NCBI GenBank assembly: GCA_023395515.1
Contig: JAEWZB010000019.1
Location: 1-63,713, forward strand
Reading direction: 5' to 3'
Origin: Bacillota bacterium
GTDB taxonomy: Bacteria; Bacillota; Syntrophomonadia; Syntrophomonadales; Syntrophomonadaceae
Length of the DNA stretch: 63,713 bases
Shown here: positions 26,709-35,447 of the stretch, one piece after another
How positions within the stretch are numbered: the stretch's first letter is position 1
Layout: each line of letters starts with the position of its first letter
The notes under the pieces: generated by a model
The model's input: the letters and a program-made list of their open reading frames with translations, nothing else
Told to the model about the DNA's origin: nothing
Database searches by the model: none
Program-made: the position numbers and the translations under genes

Positions 26709-28028
26709 GTGATTGTTATAAATAGCATATGTTTTGATCATAGGGAACCTATTGGACCTGGAATTTATCCTTTACCGCAAAAGATACAAGGTTTTAGTGA
26801 AATCTTAAAGATAATTAATAATTCTACTTTTAAAGGTAAAGATGAAACAATTATGTATATACATATTCCTTTTTGCCGTAGGTTCTGTTCTTATTGTGGC
26901 ATTTTTAAATATCCATATCAAAAAGAAATATTAGATATATATGTTGAAGCACTGTGCAAAGAAATAAATAGTTATAAAGAGATATTTCAGGAAAGGCTTT
27001 TAGCATGTGTATATTTTGGTGGGGGTACTGCTACGTTATTAAGTAAAGAAAATTGGGAAGATATTTTTGAAGAGATCAGAAAATTTCCAAAAACAAATGA
27101 CTGTGAAATTACAGTTGAGGGAACACCGGATACGTTTGATAAGGAAACTTTAATATTCCTAAAAGAACAAGGTGTTACTCGCGTTAGTATGGGAATTCAA
27201 AGCTTTGTTCGCCAAGTAAATAGCGAACTTAACAGATTCTATAATATAAATAATATTGAAGATATTGTATTAAATGCACTTAATTTTATAGGTGATATAA
27301 ATGTTGATTTAATCTATAATTTGCCGGAACAAACCAGAGATGATTTTATTAAAGACTTGTATTACATCAGTTCTTTAGGGATAACACATCTTACTATAAA
27401 TCCATTTGTAGTTATTTCTACTGCTCCAATATACGAAAGGATACAGAAAGGATTAATTGAAGTTCCCTCTGAAGTTAATGAGATATTGCTTTTTGAAGAT
27501 GCAATTCAAGTCTTAAAAGAGCTTGATTTTGTACAATATACCGTTAGAGATTTCTGTAAATCTCAAAGAAGAGTGAAGTACATAACAATGACTGGCTATT
27601 GTTATAATATCATCGGTATCGGCATGAATTCTTACGGCTATTTAAATGGCACTGCATATCAAAATCAATCCAATTCAATGAACAAGTATTTGGACGCAAT
27701 TAAAAACGCTGGTTTCTCCTTTGATAAAATAAGTAAACCTAATGAAAATGATTATTTAAGAAAAATAATGGTTCAGGGGTTAAGATTAACCGATTTTTCT
27801 TTGACAAAATCAGAAATACTCCATCAAAGACCAATTGCTAAAATATTTAAACTACAACTAGATCAACTAGTTAACAGTGGTTTTATTGAAATTATTGATG
27901 GTATCGTGAACTATAGCCATGATGGTTTATTATACGCAAATAACATTCGTAACACCTTTACTAATGGGATTAGTTATCTGGGATTTGGTTTATCTGGAAT
28001 AGGGGGGTCAGGACGGGGAAATTATTGA
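26709..28028 (+). CDS. HemW-like radical SAM enzyme (possible class C methyltransferase-type)
   Basis: The 439-residue protein has the iron-sulfur motif C56-x3-C60-x2-C63 in IPFCRRFCSYCGIF, the SAM-binding strand YFGGGTATLL (HemW: GGGTP), GIQSFVRQVNSELNR, VDLIYNLPEQT and LTINPFVVISTAPIYERI, the HemN/HemW superfamily order. A C-terminal winged-helix-like part (~370-435) is present. HemW proper is a heme chaperone; relatives in natural-product clusters are class C methyltransferases or cyclopropanases. The GTG start lies in an AT-rich context after GGAAG. It is the first gene of the six-gene cluster, 115 bases before the ligase gene. The reaction is unknown. Confidence 0.85.
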   Translation: MIVINSICFDHREPIGPGIYPLPQKIQGFSEILKIINNSTFKGKDETIMYIHIPFCRRFCSYCGIFKYPYQKEILDIYVEALCKEINSYKEIFQERLLACVYFGGGTATLLSKENWEDIFEEIRKFPKTNDCEITVEGTPDTFDKETLIFLKEQGVTRVSMGIQSFVRQVNSELNRFYNINNIEDIVLNALNFIGDINVDLIYNLPEQTRDDFIKDLYYISSLGITHLTINPFVVISTAPIYERIQKGLIEVPSEVNEILLFEDAIQVLKELDFVQYTVRDFCKSQRRVKYITMTGYCYNIIGIGMNSYGYLNGTAYQNQSNSMNKYLDAIKNAGFSFDKISKPNENDYLRKIMVQGLRLTDFSLTKSEILHQRPIAKIFKLQLDQLVNSGFIEIIDGIVNYSHDGLLYANNIRNTFTNGISYLGFGLSGIGGSGRGNY

Positions 28029-28143
28029 AGGTTATTCCTGATGAAAAGATGGTAATGATAACGAAAGCCTAGTAGAGAAGATATCTTTGGCAAATAATTA
28101 TTTAATGTATCAGGAAGTTTAATTATTGTAAAGTTGGTGTATT

Positions 28144-29643
28144 ATGAGGCAAAATAGCAGCATCTATGAGATATTTCAAGAACGGTGTCATTATAACTCA
28201 GATAAAACTTTTTTGATATTTGAAGAAAAAGATTATACTTATCAAGAAATTTGGGACATGGTTAATTTTGAAGTACAAAATCTTTTAGAGTTTGGGGTAA
28301 GAAAAGGAGATAAACTGGGTTTATTAATGGAAAATAGTCCGGAATTCATAGTTATATATTTGGCGGTTGCCCGTTTGGGCATGGTTTTAGTGCCAATTAA
28401 TCCAAAATATTCTCAGGAATACATATTTAATATTTTTGATAGTCTTAATATCAAATACGCTATTTTAGATGATCATTTTTATGATAACGGTTATTCCCAG
28501 TCGTTAAAAACAATTGTGCCGGATATTATATTTCTTAACAGAATAACCAAAGAAAATACACTTACGGTTCAAAAACGTAATAGAAATTTAAGCTATGATG
28601 AGGGGGTGATTAATGATGATTTTGTTATCTTATTTACCTCTGGTTCAACAGGCAACCCGAAAGGCGTAGTACATACTCAAAAGGATTTGATATTAAATAG
28701 TTTAGGGGTAATTGAATTTTTAAGTTTGACACAAAAAGATATTTTTTTATTTTCATTTCCATTAACTAGCATGTTTGGTATCGGGTATACTACGACTGTT
28801 ATTTTGCTTTTAGGTAGTATTGTCTTAATGAAGCTTTATGAGCCAGATATGGCATTAAAACTGATAGAAAAATATAGAGCTACTGTTCATAGCGGTCATA
28901 TAAGTATGTTTAATATGGAAATGAATCAAAGGAATCTTTCTGATTATAATTTAGACTCTCTAAGGTTAGGAATGGTAGGAGGAGAAATGATCAATGGTGA
29001 GTTTTTGTTAAAAGTACGTGATATGCTTGGGTTAAAACTATATCAATGCTATGGAATGACTGAGGCAGCAGGGGCTATTACTTTGGTAAAGGGCAATGCT
29101 GATATGAAAGAATGGATTTCGTCCGCAGGCAAACCATTACCTGGTGTTAAATTAAAAATTGTAAATATCAATGGTAACGAAATAAGTGAAAACGAAATTG
29201 GTGAAATATATTGTAAAGCAGAATATTTTGCTAAAAAATATTATATTGATGGGAAAGAAATTCCGTTATCCATTGATGGCTGGTTTAGGACTCAAGATAT
29301 AGGATATATTTTAGACGGTTGCCTTTGTATTAGTGGGAGGAAAGCTGATTTAATTACAATGAAAGGAAAGATTGTCTTTATCTCTCAAATAGAAAGTCGT
29401 CTAAGTAAACTTAATTTTTGTGCTTCTACAGCAATTATATATCAAAACGATTATCTATATATTTTTATATCAACAATTAAAAATGAGATTATATCAGAAA
29501 AACTTATATTTGATGTTATAAAAAACATGTTCGACGGGAAAGAGATGAGCACGTTTGTAAAGATAATGATAATTCAACAGTTTCCCCTTACTTATACCGG
29601 TAAGATTGATAGATTAAAGTTAGCTAATTGGATTAAAGACTAA
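28144..29643 (+). CDS. Class I adenylate-forming ligase (acyl-CoA synthetase/AMP-ligase)
   Basis: The 499-residue protein shows the AMP-binding core motif LFTSGSTGNPKG (~163-174), CYGMTEAAGAI, the GWFRTQDIGYI motif (usually [ST]GD) and the hinge region GRKADLITMKGK, with a C-terminal lysine in YTGKIDRLKL. These enzymes activate a carboxylate as acyl-AMP and pass it to CoA, an amine or a carrier. No carrier protein lies nearby. The ATG has only a weak ribosome site (GTTGGTG). The next gene follows after 13 bases. The substrate could be a fatty, aromatic or amino acid; the sequence does not decide. Confidence 0.88.
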   Translation: MRQNSSIYEIFQERCHYNSDKTFLIFEEKDYTYQEIWDMVNFEVQNLLEFGVRKGDKLGLLMENSPEFIVIYLAVARLGMVLVPINPKYSQEYIFNIFDSLNIKYAILDDHFYDNGYSQSLKTIVPDIIFLNRITKENTLTVQKRNRNLSYDEGVINDDFVILFTSGSTGNPKGVVHTQKDLILNSLGVIEFLSLTQKDIFLFSFPLTSMFGIGYTTTVILLLGSIVLMKLYEPDMALKLIEKYRATVHSGHISMFNMEMNQRNLSDYNLDSLRLGMVGGEMINGEFLLKVRDMLGLKLYQCYGMTEAAGAITLVKGNADMKEWISSAGKPLPGVKLKIVNINGNEISENEIGEIYCKAEYFAKKYYIDGKEIPLSIDGWFRTQDIGYILDGCLCISGRKADLITMKGKIVFISQIESRLSKLNFCASTAIIYQNDYLYIFISTIKNEIISEKLIFDVIKNMFDGKEMSTFVKIMIIQQFPLTYTGKIDRLKLANWIKD

Positions 29644-29656
29644 CTGGGGTGATATC

Positions 29657-30859
29657 TTGAAAAGTGAGCGTATATTGATTTTTGACGAAACATTACGTGA
29701 CGGAGAACAAACTCCTGGAGTATCTTTTAATTTAACTGAGAAATGTAAAATTATGTGTGCTTTGGACGAGCTAGGTGTGGATTTAGTTGATATAGGTTTT
29801 CCCTCAGTATCTAAGGAAGAATTTCAGATTGTTCGAAAGCTAGGTAAAATTAAAACTCATGCAAGAAAAGCTGTTACCAGTAGAATGAATAGAAAAGATA
29901 TTGAAAGTGTTATTGCTTCAGGTATAGAGGAAGTCTTTTTGTTTATTTCTGTTAGTCCTATCCATATGAAATATAAGTTAGGGTTATATCCTGAAGACAT
30001 ATTAAAGTTAAGTCTGGATTTAATAAAATACGCGGTTCAGAATAAACTAGTTGTTCATTTTGTTGCTGAAGATGCAGCACGGGCCGATGAAATATTTTTA
30101 ATTAAATTGGCTAAAAAATTAGAAAAAGCAGGTATAAGTACATTCATTTATTGTGATACTGTGGGAGTATTAACTCCTACCATCATGAAAAATAAAATAA
30201 GCAAATTTATTGAACAGTCCAATTTAAAAATCCCGATTGGAATACACTGCCATAATGATTTCGGCCTTGCAAATGCGAACACTGTAGTAGCGGTGGAGGA
30301 AGGTGTATCTATTATTACAGCCACCATGAATGGTATCGGTGAAAGAGCTGGCAATGCGTCCATCGAAGAAGTATCTAGTATACTGAAGTTTTTATATAAG
30401 TTTAATATTAATATTAATTTTAAAAAAGTAAAAGAAGTTTCTGAATTGGTAGAAGAATTTTCAGGAATTTTTGTTCCTGCTAATAAACCAATTATAGGAT
30501 TAAATGCCTTTAGGCATGAATCAGGAGTTCATGTAAATGGTTTATTAAAGCATTTAGAAACATACGAGCCTATAAAGCCGGAGTATTATGATTTAAATCG
30601 TAAATACGTTATAGGTAAGCATTCAGGGTCATCTTTAATAATAAAACTTCTTAAAGAAAATAATTTGGATTATGATGACCGCTTAATCAATGAAATTTTA
30701 AATAATATCAAAGAATATTATGAAATGAGAACTAAAATCAATATCAGCAAAAAAATTAATGAATTTAGAAGTTATGAAAATAATACTATGGGGTTCTCGG
30801 AAGCGAATCTAATAAATATGGCTAAAATAAGTCTTAGAGGAAAAGTTTATCATGAATAA
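29657..30859 (+). CDS. Homocitrate/2-isopropylmalate synthase-like condensing enzyme
   Basis: The 400-residue protein belongs to the DRE-TIM metallolyase family (LeuA, NifV, AksA, citramalate synthase, Re-citrate synthase). It shows FDETLRDGEQTPG near the N-terminus, VAEDAARAD, the metal-binding HCHNDFGLANANT and GIGERAGNAS. RDGEQTPGV plus the size point to the homocitrate synthase/AksA side. It would join an acyl-CoA to a 2-oxo acid. It lacks the LeuA C-terminal allosteric domain, so leucine feedback is unlikely. TTG at 29657 follows GGGGTGAT. It overlaps the aconitase large-subunit gene by eight bases. Re-citrate synthase is an alternative. Confidence 0.88.
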   Translation: MKSERILIFDETLRDGEQTPGVSFNLTEKCKIMCALDELGVDLVDIGFPSVSKEEFQIVRKLGKIKTHARKAVTSRMNRKDIESVIASGIEEVFLFISVSPIHMKYKLGLYPEDILKLSLDLIKYAVQNKLVVHFVAEDAARADEIFLIKLAKKLEKAGISTFIYCDTVGVLTPTIMKNKISKFIEQSNLKIPIGIHCHNDFGLANANTVVAVEEGVSIITATMNGIGERAGNASIEEVSSILKFLYKFNININFKKVKEVSELVEEFSGIFVPANKPIIGLNAFRHESGVHVNGLLKHLETYEPIKPEYYDLNRKYVIGKHSGSSLIIKLLKENNLDYDDRLINEILNNIKEYYEMRTKINISKKINEFRSYENNTMGFSEANLINMAKISLRGKVYHE

Positions 30860-32111
30860 TTCTTATGTTGAGCAGATATTAAAAAACAAATTGAAGGGGA
30901 AAATAATTCAGACAAATGAATATTTCAAATTAAGTATTGATTATGTTTTGGGGCATGATGCTACTTTTTCTTTAATAATTGATGATATTGAGAAATTGAA
31001 TTTACCCTTGTTTAATAGAAATTCGCTGTTTTTATTTGCGGACCACTTTTCAACGCCAGCTACAATTGAGCGTGCCAGTATCTTAAATAAATTCATTGAT
31101 TATACGCAAAAAAATAAGTTACTCAATGTATATTTATTCGAAGGAATTTGCCATCAAGTGATGGTTGAACATCCTGATATTATTCCAGGGTTGGTTATTA
31201 TAGGTGCTGATTCTCATACTGTCACTGCTTCAGCTTTAGGGTGTTTAGCATTTGGATTGGGGTCTTACGACATATTATATTCATTAATAACTGGGCATAC
31301 AGTATTCAAATTTAAAGGTATAAAGAAAATTATTTTAATGGGGACAATTCCCAATAATATTACTGGTAAAGATATTATTTTACATACAATTCATCAAGTT
31401 GGAGAAGATGGGGGAAATGAAATTATATGGGAAATAGAAGATAAGACTAACAACAAATTATCCCAGGATGACCGTTTTGCTTTTTCAAATATGTGTATAG
31501 AAGCAGGGGCAATAAGTGCTACTTTTGTTCCTGACGAGATTACCTATGATTATTTGATGAAAATGCAGAAAAATATAAATTATAGAATCCCTTATTATTC
31601 AAATTTGAATAACCAATCAGAATTCTTATTAGAAGAACCATTAGTTATTGATGTTACAAGCCTAAAACCACAAATAGCAAAACCACATTCACCAGCTAAT
31701 GTAGTTGATATTGATGATGTATTAGGGGTAAAGATAACGCAGGTTTATATAGGCTCCTGTAGTTCAGGTAGATTATCAGATATTGAAGCAGTTGCAGAAA
31801 TAGTAAAGAATAGAAAAGTTAAACCGTTTGTTAAAGCTATTTTGATTCCATCTTCAAGAAAAATATATATGGAAGCAATTTCTAGAGGATACATCAAGAC
31901 AATATTAGAAGCAGGGTTCATCGTAGAGTATCCATCTTGTGGTCCTTGTGGGAGAATAGACAAGGGGGTAATTGGGCCAGAAGACATTTGTCTGTCAACT
32001 TCAAATCGAAACTATGTAGGAAGAATGGGTAGTAGCAAAGCACAAATTTACCTAGCTTCAGCTAAAGTTGCAGCCATATCGGCTTTAAAGGGGGAGATAT
32101 GTTGTCCCTAG
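30852..32111 (+). CDS. Aconitase-family dehydratase, large subunit (LeuC/HacA-like)
   Basis: The 419-residue protein has the 3-isopropylmalate dehydratase/homoaconitase large-subunit layout: LFADHFSTPA, IIGADSHTVTASALG, [4Fe-4S] ligands in GSCSSGR (usually GSCTNGR) and PSCGPCGR, and STSNRNYVGRMGS. It would isomerise an alkylmalate by dehydration and rehydration. The Ser-Ser in place of Thr-Asn at the first cluster motif and the shorter IGADSHT region are mild deviations. Overlaps with both neighbours (8 and 13 bases) show tight coupling with the condensing enzyme and the small subunit. Confidence 0.9.
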   Translation: MNNSYVEQILKNKLKGKIIQTNEYFKLSIDYVLGHDATFSLIIDDIEKLNLPLFNRNSLFLFADHFSTPATIERASILNKFIDYTQKNKLLNVYLFEGICHQVMVEHPDIIPGLVIIGADSHTVTASALGCLAFGLGSYDILYSLITGHTVFKFKGIKKIILMGTIPNNITGKDIILHTIHQVGEDGGNEIIWEIEDKTNNKLSQDDRFAFSNMCIEAGAISATFVPDEITYDYLMKMQKNINYRIPYYSNLNNQSEFLLEEPLVIDVTSLKPQIAKPHSPANVVDIDDVLGVKITQVYIGSCSSGRLSDIEAVAEIVKNRKVKPFVKAILIPSSRKIYMEAISRGYIKTILEAGFIVEYPSCGPCGRIDKGVIGPEDICLSTSNRNYVGRMGSSKAQIYLASAKVAAISALKGEICCP

Positions 32112-32587
32112 AAAAAATGATATACAGTGGAAAAGTTTTTAAACTTGGACATCATGTGAACACTGATGTCTTACATCCTTCAGAATTTTTTAGTATGAAT
32201 CAAGATATAGTAAAAAAGGGATTTTTGCATGAAATGTCTCTAAATTTTAATAATGAATCTATTATTTTAATAGGTGGAAAGAATATGGGATGTGGTTCGT
32301 CACGGGAAACAACCGCCTACTCATTAAAATCAAATAATATTGAAATCATTATTGCAATCTCTTTTAGCCGAATATTTTATCGTAATTTGGTAAATAACGG
32401 GATTGTACCAATTGAATTACCAGAAATATATTCAGACATAAAGACCAACGATGATATAATAATTGATTTAAGCCAAAATATAATCTTAACTAAAAATAAA
32501 TGCTGGACTATTCCCATGTTTGATAGTTACATAGATTCTATACTAAGAAGTGGCGGAATGGTACAATATCTACATAATAAAAAATAA
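32099..32587 (+). CDS. Aconitase-family dehydratase, small subunit (LeuD/HacB-like)
   Basis: The 162-residue swivelling-domain subunit has VFKLGHHVNTDVLHP (the usual GDNIDTD region, altered), the substrate loop GGKNMGCGSSRETT (usually GxNFGCGSSREHA) and AISFSRIFYRNLVNNG. The small subunit sets substrate choice in this family, so the Glu-Thr-Thr in place of Glu-His-Ala and the altered HHVNTD segment hint at a substrate other than isopropylmalate. The ATG lies within the last 13 bases of the large-subunit gene and is followed by another possible start at codon 7. Confidence 0.9.
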   Translation: MLSLEKMIYSGKVFKLGHHVNTDVLHPSEFFSMNQDIVKKGFLHEMSLNFNNESIILIGGKNMGCGSSRETTAYSLKSNNIEIIIAISFSRIFYRNLVNNGIVPIELPEIYSDIKTNDDIIIDLSQNIILTKNKCWTIPMFDSYIDSILRSGGMVQYLHNKK

Positions 32588-32623
32588 TCTTGTAATCAAT
32601 TATAAAAATAGGAAGGAATTGAA

Positions 32624-33694
32624 ATGGATAGATATTGGAGTAATATTGCTAAAAATATAGAGTCTTATGTACCGGGAGAACAACCGCGAAACAGAGAGTA
32701 TATTAAGTTAAATACTAATGAAAACCCATATCCGCCTTCACCCAAAGTAGCCCAATGCATCCATTCTATTGATCTTGACAATATTCGTTTATATCCAGAT
32801 CCTTCTTGCAAAGAATTATGTACGGTTATTGCAGATTATTATAATATTAGAAAAGAGCAAATATTTATCGGTAATGGTTCGGATGAAGTTTTAGCCTTTT
32901 CATTTCTAGCTTTTTTTAATCCAGAGGAAATAATATTATTTCCAGATATCACTTATAGTTTTTATCGAGTTTATGCTGATCTTTTCAAAATTAATTATGA
33001 ATTAATTCCGCTTGCTGCTGATTTTTCTATACCTACCCAAAAATTATTAACTAATAAAAGTATTGTTTTGCCAAATCCCAATGCGCCAACGGGAAAGTAT
33101 TTACTAATCTCAGAAATTGAAAAAATCTTAAACTATAATAAGGAAAAAGTTATCATTATTGATGAAGCTTATATTGATTTCGGGGGCGAATCAGCCGTAA
33201 AGTTAATAAAAAAGCATTTGAATCTGTTAATAGTACAAACAATGTCAAAATCAAGATCATTGGCTGGTATGAGAGTTGGATTTGCCATGGGTGATGAAAA
33301 TCTGATACTGGCTTTAAATCAGATTAAAAATTCATTTAATTCGTATACAATAGATTGTATAGCACTGAAGGTAGCAGCCGAAGCTTTTAAAGATATGAAT
33401 TATTTTGAAGAAACTCGAACTAGAATTATGAAAACAAGAGCGTGGGTTGCAAAAGAATTAAATAATCTGGGGTTTCAAGTTATTAATTCCATGGCTAATT
33501 TTATCTTTGTAAGCCATCCAATCTATCCTGCTTTTAAGTTATATGAAAGACTGAAAGAGGAAGGATTTCTCGTTCGTTATTTTAAGCAACCAAGAATAGA
33601 TAACTATTTAAGAATAAGCATAGGAACTGATGCTGAAATGCATGCTTTTATTAATATTATCAAATGTTTATTAGAACAAGGACATATTAATTAA
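32624..33694 (+). CDS. HisC-like class I/II aminotransferase
   Basis: The 356-residue PLP enzyme resembles histidinol-phosphate aminotransferase: IKLNTNENPYPPSPKV, RLYPDPSCKEL, IGNGSDEVLAF, PNPNAPTGKYL, IIDEAYIDFGG and the PLP lysine in TMSKSRSLAGMRVGF. No other his genes lie nearby, and it ends the six-gene cluster, so it more likely aminates the elongated keto acid than serves histidine synthesis. AGGAAGGA precedes the ATG, 36 bases after the dehydratase small subunit. Histidinol-phosphate or aromatic aminotransferase activity remains possible. Confidence 0.88.
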   Translation: MDRYWSNIAKNIESYVPGEQPRNREYIKLNTNENPYPPSPKVAQCIHSIDLDNIRLYPDPSCKELCTVIADYYNIRKEQIFIGNGSDEVLAFSFLAFFNPEEIILFPDITYSFYRVYADLFKINYELIPLAADFSIPTQKLLTNKSIVLPNPNAPTGKYLLISEIEKILNYNKEKVIIIDEAYIDFGGESAVKLIKKHLNLLIVQTMSKSRSLAGMRVGFAMGDENLILALNQIKNSFNSYTIDCIALKVAAEAFKDMNYFEETRTRIMKTRAWVAKELNNLGFQVINSMANFIFVSHPIYPAFKLYERLKEEGFLVRYFKQPRIDNYLRISIGTDAEMHAFINIIKCLLEQGHIN

Positions 33695-33856
33695 AGCTAT
33701 AAATATATTGGTTTTCGGGCTTAACTAAGAGTAACCAACAAAGACCGAGTTTTATGCAGTTACATCTTATGAAAGATAAATAAATTTTAAAATAAAATAT
33801 TAAGCAGGAAATGTTGATTGACAAATATAGGCGCAAAGAAGGGTGGTAGAGGGTTT

Positions 33857-35038
33857 ATGATAGCAAAAAAGATGCAGGAGCAGGTACAAAATAGTTCGGT
33901 TATTCGCAACATGTTTGAGGAAGGAAAAAGATTAGCAGCAATCCACGGTGCGGAAAATGTATTTGATTTTAGCCTGGGTAATCCAAGTGTTGAACCACCT
34001 GACCAAGTAAAAAAAGCCATTTGTGAGGTTGTAAATGAAGAAAATCCTAACAGTATTCATGGATATATGAATAACTCCGGTTATGAAGATGTAAGAAAGA
34101 TAATTGCCCAGTCTATTAACGATAAATTTGAGACCTCTTTTACTCATAATAACATTATTATGACCGTGGGGGCGGCCGGGGGATTAAATGTTATTTTTAA
34201 AACTCTACTGGACCCCCAGGATGAGGTCATTACCTTTGCACCTTTCTTTGGCGAATATAGAAACTATGTTAGAAACTATGATGGTGAATTAGTTATAGTT
34301 GCGGCTAATACGGATGATTTTCAGCCTAATTTTAAAGAATTTGCCGAGAAGATTACTCCTAAAACCAAAGCCGTGATTATTAATTCGCCCAATAATCCTA
34401 CCGGAGTTGTCTATGCAGAAGAGTCTATAATTAAGCTGGCTGACCTATTGAGGGCTAAGCAAAAGGAATTTGGAACCGATATCTATCTAATTTCCGATGA
34501 ACCGTACCGGGAACTGGTTTATGATGGGCTGGAAGTGCCTTATCTATCGAAATATTATGCCAACACCATAATTGCGTATTCTTTCAGTAAATCCCTGTCC
34601 TTGCCAGGTGAAAGGATAGGCTATTTAGTAGTTTCTGACCAGGCGGCTGATTACGAAAATATCATTTTAGCAGCTAATATTGCCACTCGCATTTTAGGTT
34701 TCGTAAATGCTCCTTCCTTATTTCAACGGGTTATTGCTAAGTGTTTAAATGCCCAGGTGGATATTGATACTTATAACCAAAACCGCGAGCTTCTTTATAA
34801 TGGGCTATCAGCCTATGGATACCAATGCATTAAGCCCCAAGGGGCCTTTTATATGTTTATTAAGACTCCGATTGCGGATGATGTTGAATTCTGCAACCTG
34901 GCCAAGCAGGAAAATATTCTCATTGTACCCGGCAGTGCCTTTGGCTGTCCCGGATATGCCCGCATCGCTTATTGTGTAGATTATAAAACTATTGAAAAAG
35001 CATTACCCGGTTTTAAGGCTTTAATTGAAGCGAAATAA
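33857..35038 (+). CDS. PLP-dependent aminotransferase (AspB-like)
   Basis: The 393-residue class I/II aminotransferase has FSLGNPSVEPPDQV, VGAAGGLNVIFKTLL, INSPNNPTGVVY, ISDEPYRELVY and the PLP lysine in YSFSKSLSLPGERIG. An in-frame TTG at 33818 is possible, but AGAGGG stands just before ATG at 33857, so I start there. Codon use is closer to the core genes than to the preceding cluster, and a 160-base gap separates them, so it may be a resident gene beside the insertion. The substrates are unknown (aspartate or alanine type is likely). Confidence 0.88.
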   Translation: MIAKKMQEQVQNSSVIRNMFEEGKRLAAIHGAENVFDFSLGNPSVEPPDQVKKAICEVVNEENPNSIHGYMNNSGYEDVRKIIAQSINDKFETSFTHNNIIMTVGAAGGLNVIFKTLLDPQDEVITFAPFFGEYRNYVRNYDGELVIVAANTDDFQPNFKEFAEKITPKTKAVIINSPNNPTGVVYAEESIIKLADLLRAKQKEFGTDIYLISDEPYRELVYDGLEVPYLSKYYANTIIAYSFSKSLSLPGERIGYLVVSDQAADYENIILAANIATRILGFVNAPSLFQRVIAKCLNAQVDIDTYNQNRELLYNGLSAYGYQCIKPQGAFYMFIKTPIADDVEFCNLAKQENILIVPGSAFGCPGYARIAYCVDYKTIEKALPGFKALIEAK

Positions 35039-35066
35039 TATGAAATTATGCAATTTCTAAGGTACT

Positions 35067-35104
35067 GCTGGCCGACTGGGGCTCATCCCAGTCGGCTGCC
35101 AGCT
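35067..35104. terminator. 10-bp perfect hairpin between convergent genes
   Basis: GCCGACTGGG (35071-35080) pairs with CCCAGTCGGC (35087-35096), with GCTG/CAGC able to extend the stem. There is no T run, so it is probably a weak bidirectional terminator. Confidence 0.6.
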
Positions 35105-35115
35105 GCAATAAAATA

Positions 35116-35436
35116 TTATTTTCGCGATGCCCTTACCGCCGTGCCGTAAACTAAGAATTCCGCCGCTCCGCTCATGACTTGGGCACTGGAGAATCTTAAT
35201 CCTACTACGGCATTAGCCCCTAGTTCTTCAGCTTGCCGTATTAAGCGGCTTAAGGCTTCTTCCCGAGATTCTTCTAATAGCTCGCTATAGCCTCTTAGTT
35301 CGCCTCCTACCAAAGACTTGAATATTGCACCTATGTCTTTCCCGAGATGTTTAGTGCGGATCGAACTACCCTTGACCAGGCCTAAAACTTCGGTTATTTC
35401 ATATCCGGTCAAATTATCAGTAGTAACAGTTATCAT
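35116..35436 (-). CDS. YbjQ family (UPF0145) protein
   Basis: The 106-residue protein is a typical YbjQ/UPF0145 member: ITVTTDNLTGYEITEVLGLV at the start, the region AIFKSLVGGELRGYSELLEE, and LGANAVVGLRFSSAQ near the C-terminus. The fold is a small pentameric beta barrel of unknown function, sometimes described as heavy-metal binding. AGGAGG lies seven bases before the ATG. It follows the ABC permease gene by 11 bases and is probably in the same transcript. Confidence 0.93.
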   Translation of the reverse strand: MITVTTDNLTGYEITEVLGLVKGSSIRTKHLGKDIGAIFKSLVGGELRGYSELLEESREEALSRLIRQAEELGANAVVGLRFSSAQVMSGAAEFLVYGTAVRASRK

Positions 35437-35447
35437 CTTATTACCTC

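Noticed and set aside
32624..33694. True histidinol-phosphate aminotransferase for histidine synthesis
   Set aside because: The sequence is HisC-like but no his genes are nearby and it ends an unrelated cluster; I call it HisC-like only.
26709..33694. Phosphonate (FR-900098 or phosphinothricin-like) cluster
   Set aside because: A homocitrate-synthase-like and aconitase-like pair with a radical SAM enzyme occurs there, but no PEP mutase or phosphonopyruvate decarboxylase is present.
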